64,000 bases of DNA from contig OY540813.1 in the NCBI GenBank assembly GCA_961205875.1, forward strand, positions 27,685,001-27,749,000, in the 5' to 3' direction. The notes under the pieces are model-generated. The model saw only the letters and a program-made list of their open reading frames with translations, made no database searches and was not told the origin of the DNA. The position numbers were made by a program, and so were the translations under genes. The stretch comes from Sialis fuliginosa (taxonomy: Eukaryota > Arthropoda > Insecta > Megaloptera > Sialidae). Of this stretch, positions 1 to 12,582 are shown one piece after another (the stretch's first letter is position 1; every line of letters starts with the position of its first letter).

Positions 1-333
1 TGGCTTCACTTCGGTGCAATATTAAATTAAATTAAATTTGTTGACTACAAATACTGGAGAGAGAAAAAAACGTACAAAAGGGAATTCAAATTTACCAACA
101 AGATATATTTTCGTGGTCAGATAAGTATCAAATTTCAAAATATAAATTAGACGTGAATTTTTGCCGATAATCACCCTTCCCTGCGATGCGATTCCAAAAA
201 CCGACGAAAAATACATTTCAGAGGCTTTCTCCCATACTTTGAAAATTGTGCCCACTGAATACAATATGTGCCTACTGTATATTTTAAGTAGTGTGTATTG
301 ATTAAAACTTAAATAAATTATATTTATATTTAA
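1..333. other. AT-rich sequence, no feature seen
   Basis: I see no gene here. Short open frames are broken and AT-rich. The stretch ends at the Helitron-like terminus that begins at 334. Confidence 0.6.
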
Positions 334-800
334 CTAGCTGGGTCCGCGCGACTTCGCTCGCGTGGACTACGGAATTATTGTTTAGGATTTAAAAAAATAT
401 ACAGTTGAATTAAGTAGAAACACGATTAGTTATTATTGTAATAAAAACCAAACAACACATAAAATACCTACGTAACAAAAGCGAATCAGAACAAAAAGTA
501 AAAATAATTTTTGTTCTATTTAAATTTAAAAGTCAATTATTGAAAACAAAACAAACAATTGACAATCAAAAGAATACCGGCCTGTTCCCTCTGCCCTGTG
601 TCTAGTTGGCACGCTCTCTCCTTGCCGCACGCCGCGACACTGGTCGCCATCGCGCGAATAATATATTCCCGTATGTATATTTCGATATTTTCTAAACTAT
701 ACGACCAAATTGGATGCTGTAAAGGGCAAATTATATCTACATTAAGTACTTATGACGATGAAATAATTTATTTCGATAAGGATTAATATTTTGCAGATCA
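334..800 (-). mobile_element. Helitron-like element, 3' end (minus strand)
   Basis: Read on the minus strand, the sequence reaches a GC-rich hairpin (stem CGCGA/TCGCG around GCGAAG) about 10 nt before CTAG, followed by T. This fits the known Helitron 3' end: a short hairpin, then CTRR, inserted before T. The CTAG occupies 334-337. The tract CCGTAGTCCACGCG just inside the hairpin recurs at 19015-19030 in the opposite orientation, so the same family is present twice. The body extends to higher coordinates and includes a GC-rich patch at about 575-660. The 5' end was not located, so 800 is an arbitrary limit. No Rep/helicase coding sequence is visible, so the copy is non-autonomous or truncated. 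Confidence 0.5.
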
Positions 801-1495
801 TAAGTTCACGTAAACAAAACCCAAATATTTTAAATGTTCTTTGTAACATAAAAGCAGTCATTGTGGCTTAAATATAAAAATTAGACATATAGTGTCGCTG
901 ACTTTATTGTAGACCTTTGATTCTACACAATTATTTTATACATTGTTTTGTTCAATATTGAACGGTTTAGGCAGCGTATTGCAAAATATAATTTTTTCCG
1001 GCTTGTTTTACTATTATCGTCACTGCTTAGTTGTTATGATACCTAACGTAACAAAATATAGCCTATAACCTGGATAGCGAATGTACCTATGAATTAAAAA
1101 AGAAACCACGTAAATCTGATTAGTCGTTCTCGAATGATAAGCGCACTAACTGACAGACAGAGAGACGTTGAGCTTTATATATATATTATATATATTAAGG
1201 ATAATGGATTAAGTTGTTTTGTCCCTGAACAACGCATTGAACATGTTGAACTATAATGTTAAATTAGGATGTAAGATGCTGTTTACACGCAGAAGCCGAA
1301 AACAAATTGTCGAAACAGCACATTTGTTATATTTTGTGTGATCTAAGCGAATGTACCGACATGAAATTTGATTGGGATAACTGGTTGGGAAACCGTAGCA
1401 GTCATTATGTCGCATTTTACGCGGCTGCCGGCATTTGTACTTCCCTCAAGTTTTGCCTAATGAGGGTCAGTTGTTACTCCACATATAAATGTGTA

Positions 1496-1535
<40 letters not shown>

Positions 1536-1939
1536 GCCAATTTGTATGTCCGTAATGAAGACCAATGTTGCGTGCGTAGTATAAAGACATACGCGCCTGT
1601 GTGTATGATGGATGATTGTTGAACTCTTGTTGGTAATTTAAGAGGAGTTCACTTGTTAACCAGTGTCCCTCTGATAAGTCTAATGGACTTGGTCAATTTA
1701 TTACATTTACGTTTCTGATTTTCGCTATTCTCTGTGTTTTGTAATTTGGGTAATAGGTCGTTTGTATTAGTGCGTGTATACCAGTTTTTATGATGTACTG
1801 TGTCAAATGTAATAAAAATCTAGATATCAAAGATATCAAGGAAATGTTTACTTTAAATGCACGTACTGCATAAATAATATTATTAATTAATATTATTCCT
1901 CATTTTGAATTATTTTAGCGAAAATTTAAATTAATTAAG
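801..1939. other. AT-rich non-coding stretch with one microsatellite
   Basis: No gene or inverted-repeat element recognised. It holds the (GT)n run listed separately and an (AT)n patch near 1176-1198. The 82-residue frame across 1307-1555 is spurious, because its C-terminus is simply the translated GT repeat. Confidence 0.6.
1501..1534. repeat. (GT)n microsatellite
   Basis: An uninterrupted run of 17 GT dinucleotides, preceded by an imperfect GTGTATGTAT stretch. It is likely to be length-polymorphic. Confidence 0.95.
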
Positions 1940-2538
1940 GATAGATGTAACAAGGGGTGTAATGAACAAATTTTTTTTAAATTTATTCGGAATAACATTT
2001 AAATTGAGGATCCAGTCCTGCTTGATGTAAAACTAACGTATACCAAAAATTAGTTAATTTTGTCTTCTACAGGTTGTTTTATAAGCAAAGTAGTAAAAAT
2101 AACCAAGAACAAACTACCTATATTTTTCAAAATATAAAAAAAAATCTACAAAAAAAATTTGTTTTGAATTCAATTTTGTAACCCTATATTAGAGCATTAA
2201 AAAAATAACAATTTTAATAAATTATGTGAATATTTTATCGTGAAATGAAAAGTAGGGTTGGAAACAATTTAATAAAACTAATTAATAATGTGTCTCTAAC
2301 CCTTCTTTTCACTTCACAATAAAATATCTACTTAATTTATTGAAAGTGATATTTTTTTAAATGCTCTAAAATTCGGTATAGGTTATTTTTACATCTTTGC
2401 TTATAAAACAGCCTGTAGAAAACCAAATCAACTAATTTTTATTACACATTCGTTTTACATCAAGCAGGACTCGATCACCAAATATTATTCAGAAATTGTT
2501 CATTACACCTCTTATTACACCAATCCTGGGACACACTG
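1940..2538. mobile_element. Foldback element, mariner-like MITE type
   Basis: The left half reappears as reverse complement in the right half. Matching blocks include GGTGTAATGAACAA, GTCCTGCTTGATGTAAAAC, CTACAGG(T/C)TGTTTTATAAG and TTTTA(T/C)(C/T)GTGAA(A/G)TGAAAAG, converging on about 2275-2285. The right end reads, on the minus strand, TA then CAGTGTGTCCC. That is the same terminus and TA flank as the element at 23130-23552. The left tip has diverged or been lost. The element is non-coding. TA target sites are typical of Tc1/mariner derivatives, so the family is inferred from the ends alone. Confidence 0.75.
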
Positions 2539-4612
2539 TATATTATATACAATATAAATAATATATTAGTTGTTTATGTGCTAAAATATATTTTTTTAAA
2601 TTATTAAACGTGGCCACCAACATTGATTGCTATTTGATTGATTCAATTCGAACTGTAATTATTTTTGAATACACATTTGTTATTCTGTGTATTGTCAATT
2701 TATTACTTTTACAGTATTTGATATTTTTGAACTTTTTAAATTAATTTCTCACATATGTGGTTATGATACGGTATATTCTTATACATACACTGTACACTAA
2801 TCCAAAAGTTGGCAAGAGTAAACATCAGTTTCCGGTTGTTAGAACGTTTTAGAAAATAACCTTTCTTCCCAGACGATAATTAATCCTAAATATAAAATTT
2901 ATCTTTTATTTTATTTATCGTTTTTGAGTTAGAGCGACTCTTTTATATTATTATGGTTAAATATTTTACATGCATATAAAATACATGTTATTAAAAATTA
3001 TTTAATTTTAAAATGGAAAACTTAATATTCATAAAATATGACGACAAAGTACCTAATAATAATTTCATTGTCTTAACGGATATATACATGAATATACAAG
3101 AGACAAATTAATTTTATATTAAACACAATTTATGTAACATACTTACATATATAAAATTTAATGTTTTTATGTAGATATATAATGTTTCCTCTCGAAAATA
3201 TTTAAAATTTCTTTCTCTCAATCTCAATTTCATCTTATTTACTCTGACTAAGTTATATTTAGGGTAATATATGTTTCCTTGTAATAAAATATTTAATATC
3301 AGCAAAATTTCGCATTCCCTAAAATCTCTTACAAATAAAACTCGGTCAGCTTTCTGTTGATTCAATTGATATTTCAAATATCAATATAAACATAAATCGA
3401 ATTTGACCAAGCTATAACTTTTTTATATCCGAACTTGCAAAATAAATTTATGATTCAAGGTATGAAAAAGATATAAAAACGGATTGATTCCAGAACAAAA
3501 AACATTGGTCTTTTCGTCACAGGGAACATTTGTTATGCAGACTTGTGTTCGCATACCCGAATAACCAGTGTCCCAAATACATTGAAAACATCAGCATACG
3601 TAAAATTACATATCTTGGAACCCAGTGGTCCTCAATATACATACATTTTATAAAAAAAAATACACAATTTGATTTTTAAGTTTTAAAATACTTTTTACTT
3701 TTTTTTTCAAAATAGCATGATTACGCGGAAACCTTAAGCTCGCTTATTTATTTCTTGTTTATCTAGAAGTTTATGCAGTTCTTATCTAGTTAATTAAACA
3801 AATAAAAATTAATAGTATAATTTCCATGCAATCCTGGCACTCAAAGCATCAGTTTTGACATTATTATAAACTAACTGGGTTTATTTCAATTACATCATAA
3901 GTATGTAGATGGAGCTGCAAGCGCTATAGTATTATAAAATTAACCTATGTGATAACCATTAGTCTCTACTATCTTTATTAACCCGTTTATTAGTTTTTGC
4001 GTGATTGGGACACAAAATAGTTAACAAACAAACATACAGATTATATTATTTGTAACAGTCATATAAACAATATCATATAATACCAAGTAACTTAACTAAA
4101 GAAATAATGTCAAATTCTACCCAAAATTACATTTTTCCTACAACACAAATATTATTTTCTTGATTCAACAATTCGAGTTAATCGCGCGGACCCTCTTAAA
4201 ACCAAAACTGCTCAACTAATGAACAATATTGGAGACCACACGGGCCAACCTTGACCCCGAAAACAGACAAAAAGCAGCGGTAGTAACGTTAGCATTGGAA
4301 CAAACGTGGACTGCATATACTCGCTTACTTACAACACAGACACATACACTCACACACGACTTGTGTCTCGAGTCGGGCGATCACGGAGTAACAAAATGGT
4401 GTTATCTTCAGAGTATATTTTAAAAGCTTTACAAGTGTCAAGTACGGTGTCGGTTTGAACGTTGTATATGCGTATTGTACGTAGAAGATAGGATTTGTAA
4501 ATGTTTATGTTAAGGGAATTTATATTATGTTGGGTTTCGTTTTAGTAATTTTAAAATTAAATCGAAAAGAAAGTATCCAAAGAAATTAAAGTAATATAAA
4601 TATAAATAATTT
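2539..4612. other. AT-rich non-coding stretch
   Basis: No gene, tandem repeat or paired terminus was recognised. A modestly GC-richer patch at about 4225-4400 contains a 64-codon open frame with no recognisable motif and low-complexity T/H runs, so I do not call it a gene. Confidence 0.55.
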
Positions 4613-5087
4613 AGGGTGTTTTTTTCTCGGTCCCATTAGCTTATGTTTTATAGCTTTAAATCAAAAGTTAACTATCCCAAAATTTCAGACTCGTAGATCA
4701 AACATGTGAATGGCGCAAATCGAGTCTATTTCCCATTTAAATTAAATTTCCTACAAAAAAGATCCCAATTCATCCAGTATTTTTAAAGATATGCTCGTTT
4801 AAACATTATCATAAAAAGTAAAATCCAATTTTTATGATAATTTTTAAACAAACATATCTTAAAAATTACTGGATTTATGAATTGAGCACATAATTCTCTA
4901 TAAAATATTTTTCAACGAACTATTCACTCGTAAGTAAGAAAGTATTTTTTCCCATATTAATCAAATGGGGAAAATACTCAATTTGTGCCGTTCACCGGTT
5001 TGATCTACGAGTCTGAAATTTTGGAACAAATAACTTTTGATCGAAAGCTAAAACATTGGCCAATGGGATCGAAAAATTAAAAATACC
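4613..5087. mobile_element. Foldback element (about 475 bp)
   Basis: This is an imperfect palindrome along its whole length. Left-arm blocks such as AAAATTTCAGACTCGTAGAT, GATCAAA and TCCCATT recur inverted in the right arm, where ATCTACGAGTCTGAAATTTT lies at about 5011-5030. The centre lies near 4830, where ATCATAAAAA and TTTTTATGAT face each other. It has no coding capacity. It is probably a MITE. Its target-site duplication is unclear. Confidence 0.75.
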
Positions 5088-5124
5088 AAAAAAATATATA
5101 CCCCAAAAAATATATTTATATAAA

Positions 5125-5414
5125 ACCTTCCAGGACAATTATGTATAGAATAAGTGAGAAAAATTTCAAACCGATCGGCAAAGCCGTTCTCAAGTTACAG
5201 TGATCACCGACTTCGAAAACATGGTTTCGAGAAAAACGCGTTTAAAGTTTTGAGTACGATTTGCATGCAGATAAAAAATTTATTTTGAAACTTACACTGA
5301 ATCTATTCCAGGACATTAGTCTGAAATTTTCAGAGAATACTTTTGAAATATTCTACTTTGAGAAAATGCAAAAAATGGATTATTTCAAAATTCTAATTGG
5401 GTCTGCCCCCTTAA
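5125..5414 (-). mobile_element. TTAA-bounded MITE end (piggyBac-type target site)
   Basis: Read on the minus strand, the segment begins TTAAGGGGGCAGACCC at 5414 and runs into an AT-rich body containing AAAATTTCAGAC. A similar TTAAGGGG(T)CTG end occurs at 59570 in the opposite orientation. TTAA is the target site of piggyBac-type elements. No matching left terminus was found, so this copy is one-ended. It directly abuts the foldback at 4613-5087 and may have been inserted near or truncated by it. Confidence 0.4.
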
Positions 5415-5559
5415 ACGCAATAACGAACACGACCGAATGAATTCGTTCAGTTATGTTTGTTATAATGAAAAAGCACCATAATAGTACATCTAATATAACT
5501 TCATTCATATTTATTTCATCATAATATAAACTCTTGAAAAACTTACAAACATTCCTTGT

Positions 5560-5770
5560 AATATAATCCCGTGGTGATATACTTGGAGTCCCGTTGCCTC
5601 ACACTCTCGTTGTAAAGGGTTAGAGTGAAGAGGAGGAGGGGAGTTAAACCCGTCCAGCACCGCGAGTCGGGATCGTTCTCAGCAGCTGTTACCGGCCGCC
5701 AGTTTCCATTTGCATGTCAATACAAGCATAGCTTCACCGGAGAGGCTTGCTTTTTCTCTCTACAAACATA
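5560..5770. promoter_or_regulatory. GC-richer island, candidate regulatory sequence
   Basis: This island stands out from the AT-rich surroundings. It carries an E-box CAGCTG at 5683-5688 and a perfect POU octamer ATTTGCAT at 5708-5715, next to a GGCCGCC tract. It has no open frame with recognisable content and no terminal repeats. Such islands in long insect introns or intergenic DNA are often enhancers or alternative first exons, but that role is inferred. Confidence 0.3.
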
Positions 5771-6195
5771 CATATTATTCCTTTGTGTTGCTGTGTATCG
5801 GTGATTCTAAAACTTGATGTTTTGTGTACATGATGTTGTTGTAGTACTCATTTCAGATGGATATTACAACCTGATGTTACCAATTAGATTTAGCAATGAT
5901 ACTTGGTCTGTTGTTAAGATTTAGTTAATGAATTAAATCTTATGATGCCATTACATGTATTGCCTAAATATTGGGGTGGATATTAATTTAATAGAACCTT
6001 GAAATTGTCTTTTATATAACTACTCAATTTGTACATTTGTAGTACAACTTTTTTTAAATAAAAAATCAATTTGTTAAATTGAAAATTGTCAAATGTTTAA
6101 TGGCCATATGTCAATAAATGTAGAGTTAGTAACAAAGGGTAGTAGGTTTTCAACCATTCAAATAATTGTTAGTTTATAATATCAATTTTTCAAAC

Positions 6196-6809
6196 ATTTT
6201 GCTTCCTCGCCATATCGAAGATACGAGAAGCTTTGTGATCGTTTTAAAATGAGGAAAAAAATTGTTATCCGTTTCAAAATTTCAACTTGATCTTTCCATT
6301 TCAGGTTAAGACAAACACTTTTCGTTCCGTGTCTGTCTGCCTGTGTGTCTGTCCCCTGAATCCTTGTCACACTTATAACTCATGAACCACTCAACCGATA
6401 TTAATGAAACTTGGTTGGTAGGTTGGGTCTGCCTTGAGGAGGGTCCCATTTCAAAATTATCAAAATGTGTGTAAGGAGGAGAGGTGATACCCCAAAATAT
6501 TTATTTTTTGAAGATATCTCAAGAAAAACACAACAATCTTTTTTGTAGAGCATTCAATTTTCTATAATATAGGTCACCACAATAATTGTATAATATTCCT
6601 TTACAAATTCCCTAACAATTTGATTTAAAAAGTCGTCATTTGTTTTTTACAACCGCTATTTACATTGACATATTAAATGTTGTTTTGACGTTTTAAATGA
6701 CATTTTGCATAACAGAAAAAATTAGATTTAGATTGAAATTGTTTGATAATTAACTCTCTTTCATGAATTTAGGAAGCACTGTGCATTCACTTGGCAGATG
6801 ATTTTTACA
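6196..6809. repeat. Dispersed repeat family R1, copy A
   Basis: This aligns along its length with 22185-22683. Shared landmarks in order are GCTTCCTC, TATCGAAGATACGAGAAGC, TTTTCGTTCCGTGTCTGTCT, ACCGATATT.ATGAAACTTGG, TCCCATTTCAAAAT, AAGATATCTCAAGAA, and a closing GAAGCACTGT followed by ACTTGGCAGATG. Weaker partial copies lie at 39073-39190 and 53505-53600. No terminal repeats or coding sequence are evident and the family is unknown to me. Short open frames on either strand only translate the repeat. Confidence 0.8.
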
Positions 6810-7411
6810 TTTTGATCACAGCATAAGTCTTATTATACCAATAGTTTTTTCATAACATTATTTGCCTGTTGTTTACAATACACATATGTACATATATTCA
6901 ATAAAAGAAATTCATGAAATGTTTAAGAACTGCTTTCTTTCATACGTATAAACTCAAATTGAATGTATGCATATGTATAACAACATTTGCAGTGGTATAG
7001 GAAGAAGTGTGGCCAAAACTCGTTTTTAATAATTGATAATAATATGAATAATAGAAAGGTTAGAAGGAAATACTGTTTGCATTTTGTGTTATATTTTTTT
7101 ATTTGCTGACGTATTATTTTCTGTTAGAAAATTTATTCATCACATTTTGTATAGTCGTTTCTTTGTCGATTTGAAAAGATTCTTTAATACGCGTTTTATT
7201 GAAAAGATATTTTCTTGTTTAGAGATATTTTTAATGCTTCTTATATTATATTTCTTATTTGTTTTCTTTTTATGTAAATAAAATATTTTGAAATGCATTT
7301 TAAAAAGTTAAATGTAACAAAATTCAATTGTAAAAATCTAACGTCAGACATATTTTATAATATCTTCTGAGGGTTCCGTAGGTTGCGATCAAGGTTATTT
7401 AACTATAGATA
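6810..7411. other. AT-rich non-coding stretch
   Basis: Very T-rich. The 65-codon frame at about 7084-7281 is a low-complexity F/L/I translation. No feature supported. Confidence 0.6.
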
Positions 7412-7602
7412 CAGGTTTGTCTCATAACTATGCATTTGGGTGAGGGGAATTAGCGATCGGGGAGTGCGTGTGACGTCACTGGCCGTCTTATGTCAAATTA
7501 AAAATTTGAGTTAATAATTAGTAGTTTTCATGGATTTTATCGGTTGACTACGTCATTAACCATCAACCAATATAGTGAAACTACCCTATGAGACAACCTG
7601 TG
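7412..7602. mobile_element. TA-flanked MITE with CAGGTTGTCTCATA termini
   Basis: The left end (after TA at 7410-7411) reads CAGGTTTGTCTCATAACTA. The right end, read on the minus strand, reads CACAGGTTGTCTCATAGGG with TA at 7603-7604. The length is about 190 bp. TA flanks and short inverted termini suggest a Tc1/mariner-type non-autonomous element. The interior contains a palindromic TGACGTCA at about 7471-7478. It has no coding capacity. The element at 51541-51690 has related termini. Confidence 0.65.
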
Positions 7603-8885
7603 TAATTTAATTACCTTGGATTTAAACAATGTGTATCCAACCTTTTGTTAAGTGAATGTAACTAAATAACAAATTTTCATTTTGTTTTTTTTTTATAATA
7701 TAATATATAAAATATATAGTTTTAACTAAAAATGCAAAATTATAACCCCAAACAAATAAAAAAAAACATTTTCATCGGGCACCTTAGAACTAAAATTAGG
7801 TTTAAACATTTTTCTTATGGAAGCCAGGGCCATATTAAGTTACTCAAAGGCCACTAGGCAAAACTTACTAGCGATCTATTTAAAGGAAGAGTTTTAAAAA
7901 ATGGGAAATAACCAGGAAATAAAAATTCATAAATATACGGTTCTAGTGGAAATGCTATTGATATGATTAGACCCTGCTTGATATAATCGTATGAAGAAAC
8001 AAAGTTCTTTACTCAAAGCATAGTTTTTATATAGAGTAAGATCTACCAGTATTTGATCTATTACCAGTAAGATGAATGGGCATTAAATATAATTCATATA
8101 AATATATTAAATTATGTCAAATTAAAGACTTGTTTTTAAAGTTCACATAGCTAGTAACATACATTTGTGTGTATCATTTTTTATTTTAATTGTTTAACAT
8201 ATACTGACTTAAAAAAACATATTTGATGTTATGTTATATAATAACTATTTATCTCTGTTATTTGCTTATGTTCTCTTGGATTTTAATTCTTAATTTTTAT
8301 TTACATTATCATTGTGCAGAACACAATATAAATTACATAGTAGTACGTTTATATAATACAACGGTATTCTTTTTAAGTTTACTGTTTACATATAGTTTTT
8401 ATATTTTTATTTACGTGTACATTTACTGACTACAATTGTTACAGTTTTTTACATATTTGCTTTAATGATAATTCATTTGAATAATCGTTTTATATTTAAT
8501 ACATTGTACGTTTATAAACGGCCACATGAAACTGTTTTATTATTCTATATAAATGTACATGTGGGTAATAGAATATAAATAAGCGTAATCAGTAGAGCTG
8601 CATGTAGCTGGAATCGTAAACTATTCCACTAAAATAATATTAACTTGCACCTGGATCATTTGCGCGGTATATCTTATTTTATGTTTATATTTATCAAATG
8701 CACTAATTCTGAACTTATTTCTTACCTTCATTGTATTAGGTCAGTTATATTCATTCATTTTTAATCTATATTAGGTACAATGCCAAGGTATATAAATATA
8801 AGGTGTCTCATCAGCTCCTTGACCAATCAATTACAAAAAAATCCCTTTATTTATTCTTGTTTTCGTATTTTTTGATATTTTAACA
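7603..8885. other. AT-rich non-coding stretch
   Basis: No repeat structure or gene recognised. The short open frame at 8223-8429 is an AT-driven hydrophobic translation without identifiable features. Confidence 0.55.
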
Positions 8886-9037
8886 ACACATACAATCAAA
8901 TAAGTACAAATTCGACATTGCAAAATTATAAAAAAGCTGTCATTTTTACTACTCTTAAGTTGGCAATACGTTATGCAATTCTGATAGCTTTTTATGATTT
9001 TGCAATGTCGAATTTGTACTTGTTTGATTGTATGTGT
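8886..9037. repeat. Short inverted repeat / hairpin (about 152 bp)
   Basis: The first ~52 nt (ACACATACAATCAAA, then AAATTCGACATTGCAAAAT, then AAAAAGCT) recur as reverse complement at the right end with only a few mismatches, around a ~45 nt loop. A transcript would fold into a long hairpin. It is probably a foldback MITE fragment. Open frames on both strands here reflect the symmetry and are not genes. Confidence 0.8.
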
Positions 9038-10421
9038 AAAATATTTCTCATTACCATTTCGGAGATTTATTTTTACGATTTTTTTGATTGTCATCTTTCA
9101 TTTGATACCCCACACGTCGAAACGGGGAATCTCTGAATATGCTTGAAAAATCACACAGCGTAGCTTTAAATACGCATAAAAAAATCCGCGTAAAAACAGA
9201 CTGTATACTGTATATACCTAAGTACAATTTGGCGACAGCTAAAAACTTCAAAAACTGACATAAAAACACTCTCAGTGAAGGTCGAACTTCAACTGATCTG
9301 CGTACGGCCGCGACGGCTGGTAGAGAGAGGATTCCGGAGTTTTTCTTATAAATACGACTAACAATAAGTCGTGATATTTTTATAAAATATAATTTTTTTC
9401 GACAAATTCTATATTCTTTTATGGAATTAAGAGATTAGTAGTAGTTAGTTCTGGTAAATGATATAGCCAAAAAAATAGGACACAGCCGCTCCGATCGGTA
9501 GAATGAAGTTAACGGTTAAATAGGACATAAATAATATCCAATATCTTATTTGATCGTATTTGAACACCTTCTATAAATTAATTCCCAACTCTTATATTGC
9601 AAACAGCTTTTTTGTCTGGTTATTTAATACCTACTATTGATTAAAAATATATATAAAGTTACAAACGTCACGTTGAACTTCCTGTTAAAATAAGGCTACG
9701 ACGTCTGAGTCCACTAAATAATGTACTGACATATCTAACAAGTACATCTACGCGACTTATGCGCCGGTGATCGTAAATATACCAGGGGCTTACAAAATGT
9801 TCCGTTAATGCAATGATTAAAGAAATGCAATAATAAAAACATTTCTTAGGATCTTCTTGCAACACTCGAAAGATTGACACCAAAATAAATGTAGCCTAAA
9901 ATAGTATTTAATACACAAAATCTTAGAAATAAGAAGATTTTTGGAATAAAATATATAACCGAAAATTGTGTAGAAAATTCGAAAGGCAGATATTTTATTT
10001 TAAGGCCATAAAGTAATATTGCCGAGCCCTACCAATAGACTGACTACATCCATTGCACGCTCTATGCCGTTGCTCACTACGTGAAAAAGTAAAATACATC
10101 GTAATTTTTCTTTTTCTTCACCCATTCAGTTTATTTTCCTTGTGTAAGCGTTGTAATTTATTACGCAATGTTATTTTAAAAATGTCTTCGTCGGTAAAAG
10201 ATAATATCGTAATGTAAATTTTGAATATTTGAAAATGCGAGAAAAAATAAACTAAAGCTCGTTTTAATTCTATAAGATTTTAATTCTTTGGAAAAAAGCA
10301 ATAAATTTTAGTATTTTATTCAATAAGAACTCTTTTGAAGAAAGATTCATAAAGAAAATTAAAATGCTGATACTTTAAAAATAAATATTGTTTTAATATT
10401 ATTTAAGGTATGATATATAAA
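9038..10421. other. Non-coding stretch with small GC-richer patches
   Basis: No gene seen. GC-richer patches occur at about 9275-9340 and 10015-10090. The short minus-strand frames at 9051-9269 and 9668-9883 have no recognised domain. Confidence 0.5.
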
Positions 10422-10676
10422 TAGAGATTGGAAAAATAGTTTTTCAACTATTGCGTAAAAATGCATTTATTATAATTTTTATTACATATCTCCACTGTTT
10501 TCAGAAAACTGGTTTGATTGAACACAATTTGAAATCAACTTTTTTATACTATTTGCAACACTTTTTACTGCATCGTTTGCACTAATTATTATTAAATCGT
10601 AAAAAAACTATTTTCCGAAAAAAAATTCAATTAGTAACTATTTCATTGAAAATAACAACTATTTTTCCAATCTCTA
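10422..10676. mobile_element. Foldback MITE with TAGAGATTGGAAAAATAGTT termini
   Basis: Perfect 20-bp inverted termini TAGAGATTGGAAAAATAGTT bound a 255-bp AT-rich unit without coding capacity. The arms keep partial complementarity further in. The flanking sequence is AT-only, so a target duplication cannot be read unambiguously. Confidence 0.75.
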
Positions 10677-11369
10677 GATATATAATACAAAGTATAGATA
10701 GGTAATAAAGTTACTCTTGAAACTATTTTTCATAAACATTGAATGACTATATATAATCCACTGATATATGATTTAAAACTGCAGTAAATCAGCATCAGTG
10801 CGGACATATTCATATGAAATATTACTATGCAACTTTGCGAAATTTATTCGTCGAGAACGGATACCTTAAAACTATTGCAATATATTAAAGAAGTAAAGCG
10901 GTTATTTGAAAGAAAATCCGGGAGTAGCAATCAAGTATTTCCATAACTCATAAAACCTCATTTTCCAGTTGGTTTGTTAAGGTATGAAGCGCAATTGAAC
11001 ATTATTTTCTCTAAAGACAATTCACTATAGTTTCCATTACATGCTTTCAGCGGTTGCTATTTGAAATATCCTCTTCAGATTCACTATCTCGCCCCATTGC
11101 CACTTTTTGCAATGACCACTAACTGGCGAGACTTCTTTTATACACTTATTCTTATCTTCTTTATACTGCATCAAATAGAACTGTTCAAACTTATTTTATT
11201 TAAACTTTAATTGAATATATCCCCTTTTTTAAATATATATTAGATAGTTTATTCTTTACCAACATTTTTTCGTACTTTATTTATTTATACATACTTAATT
11301 AATGTTTATCATTTCAACATACCTCTCTTACACCTATTTAAATTAAATAATATATAATGAATTGCATAT
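10677..11369. other. AT-rich non-coding stretch
   Basis: No gene or repeat boundaries recognised. A slightly GC-richer patch lies at about 11045-11135. Confidence 0.55.
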
Positions 11370-12172
11370 ACAAAATGGGGCATTTAAAGTGTTACAGATT
11401 TTTATCTCAGAAAAAATGTTTGGTTATAAGGGGGTAATCGAATAGTAATATTTATTTATTATTTTAACGTAGCCTTTAAGGCTATTTGAAGGTCAACACA
11501 TTTTTTTAAAATCAGAACATGTATTTTATTTAGTAATCTTATTCTACTTGAAAAAACTCGAATATTTCATTAAAAACCTTTTTTTTGATATCCTACAAAA
11601 TAATTTCGAGATTTTGAACAAGAATTTTTTACTCAGAAATTATCAACTTTAGAGAAAAAGTATAACATACAAAAAAATTCATTTTGGTCTAAAAACTTGG
11701 AGAATTATTCTAGATTTTTTTAAACATTTCGTATTTTTGTTTTGTTTTTGCTTAAATAAAATAAAAACAAATAGTTTTAGAATTATTTAAAATAGTTCTC
11801 CAAGTTTTATTAGATCAAAATAAACATTTTTTGTATCTTGTACTTTTTTCTAAAGTTTACGGTTTCTGAGTAAAAAATTCTTGTAAGTCCAAAATCTCAA
11901 ATAATTTTGTTAAACATCTTGGAAAAAAAAGTTTTCAATAAAAGATTCGTTTTTATCACGTAGAATTAGATTACTTAATAAAAACTTTATTTTCCTTATT
12001 TAGAAAAATGACGTTGTCTTTCAAATATTCTTGAAGGCCACGCTAAAGTAACAAATAAATATTACTATTCAATTATCCCCTCATAACCAAACATTTTTTG
12101 GTCCAAACATTTTTCAAATATATACGATGATTCTGAGATAAAAATCTGTAAAACTTGAAATGCCCCACCCTG
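11370..12172. mobile_element. Large foldback element, mariner-like MITE type (about 800 bp)
   Basis: The two ends are TA then CAAAATGGGGCATT on the plus strand, and TA then CAGGGTGGGGCATT on the minus strand. Both are followed by matching CAGATTTTTATCTCAG blocks. Complementarity continues inward through ATGTTTGGTTAT, AATAGTAATATTTATTT, the (A)TTTTTTACTCAGAAA block and the CTCCAAGTTTT block, and meets near 11770. The whole unit is therefore a near-complete palindrome. It has no coding sequence. TA flanks fit Tc1/mariner derivatives. Confidence 0.8.
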
Positions 12173-12582
12173 TATATTTGATAGCATTTGTCAGTTAATG
12201 CACTAAAACTGTTATTTACATCATTAGTGCAGTTAGCTCTATAAAATTTATTTGTTTGTCAACATCAAACAACAAATAGTTAACTATTTATTTAAACCAA
12301 ACGAAACTAAAATCGGGTTAATGCTGTGTGGCTTTTAAAATGTGAAAATTGCAAATACGTCCAGTTTGTAAATATTGAACGAGTTATTTTTTGTCTACTT
12401 TGTACAGTAAATCAATAAAGCTTGTTAACTGGATTAATCTTTATTAGTTGTTTACGTGAGTTCAACACTTTATCCCCTAGTAATTGTATATTGTTTTATT
12501 TTCAACCATCGTGGTGTGAGTATTTTCTTTGATAATAATAAATAACATTATTTAATTTTAAAAAATCACAAGACACATAATA

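Noticed and set aside
1307..1555. 82-codon frame with a cysteine-valine tail
   Set aside because: The tail is the translated (GT)n run; no start context or domain.
8831..9136. Overlapping frames on both strands
   Set aside because: Both translate the arms of the hairpin at 8886-9037.
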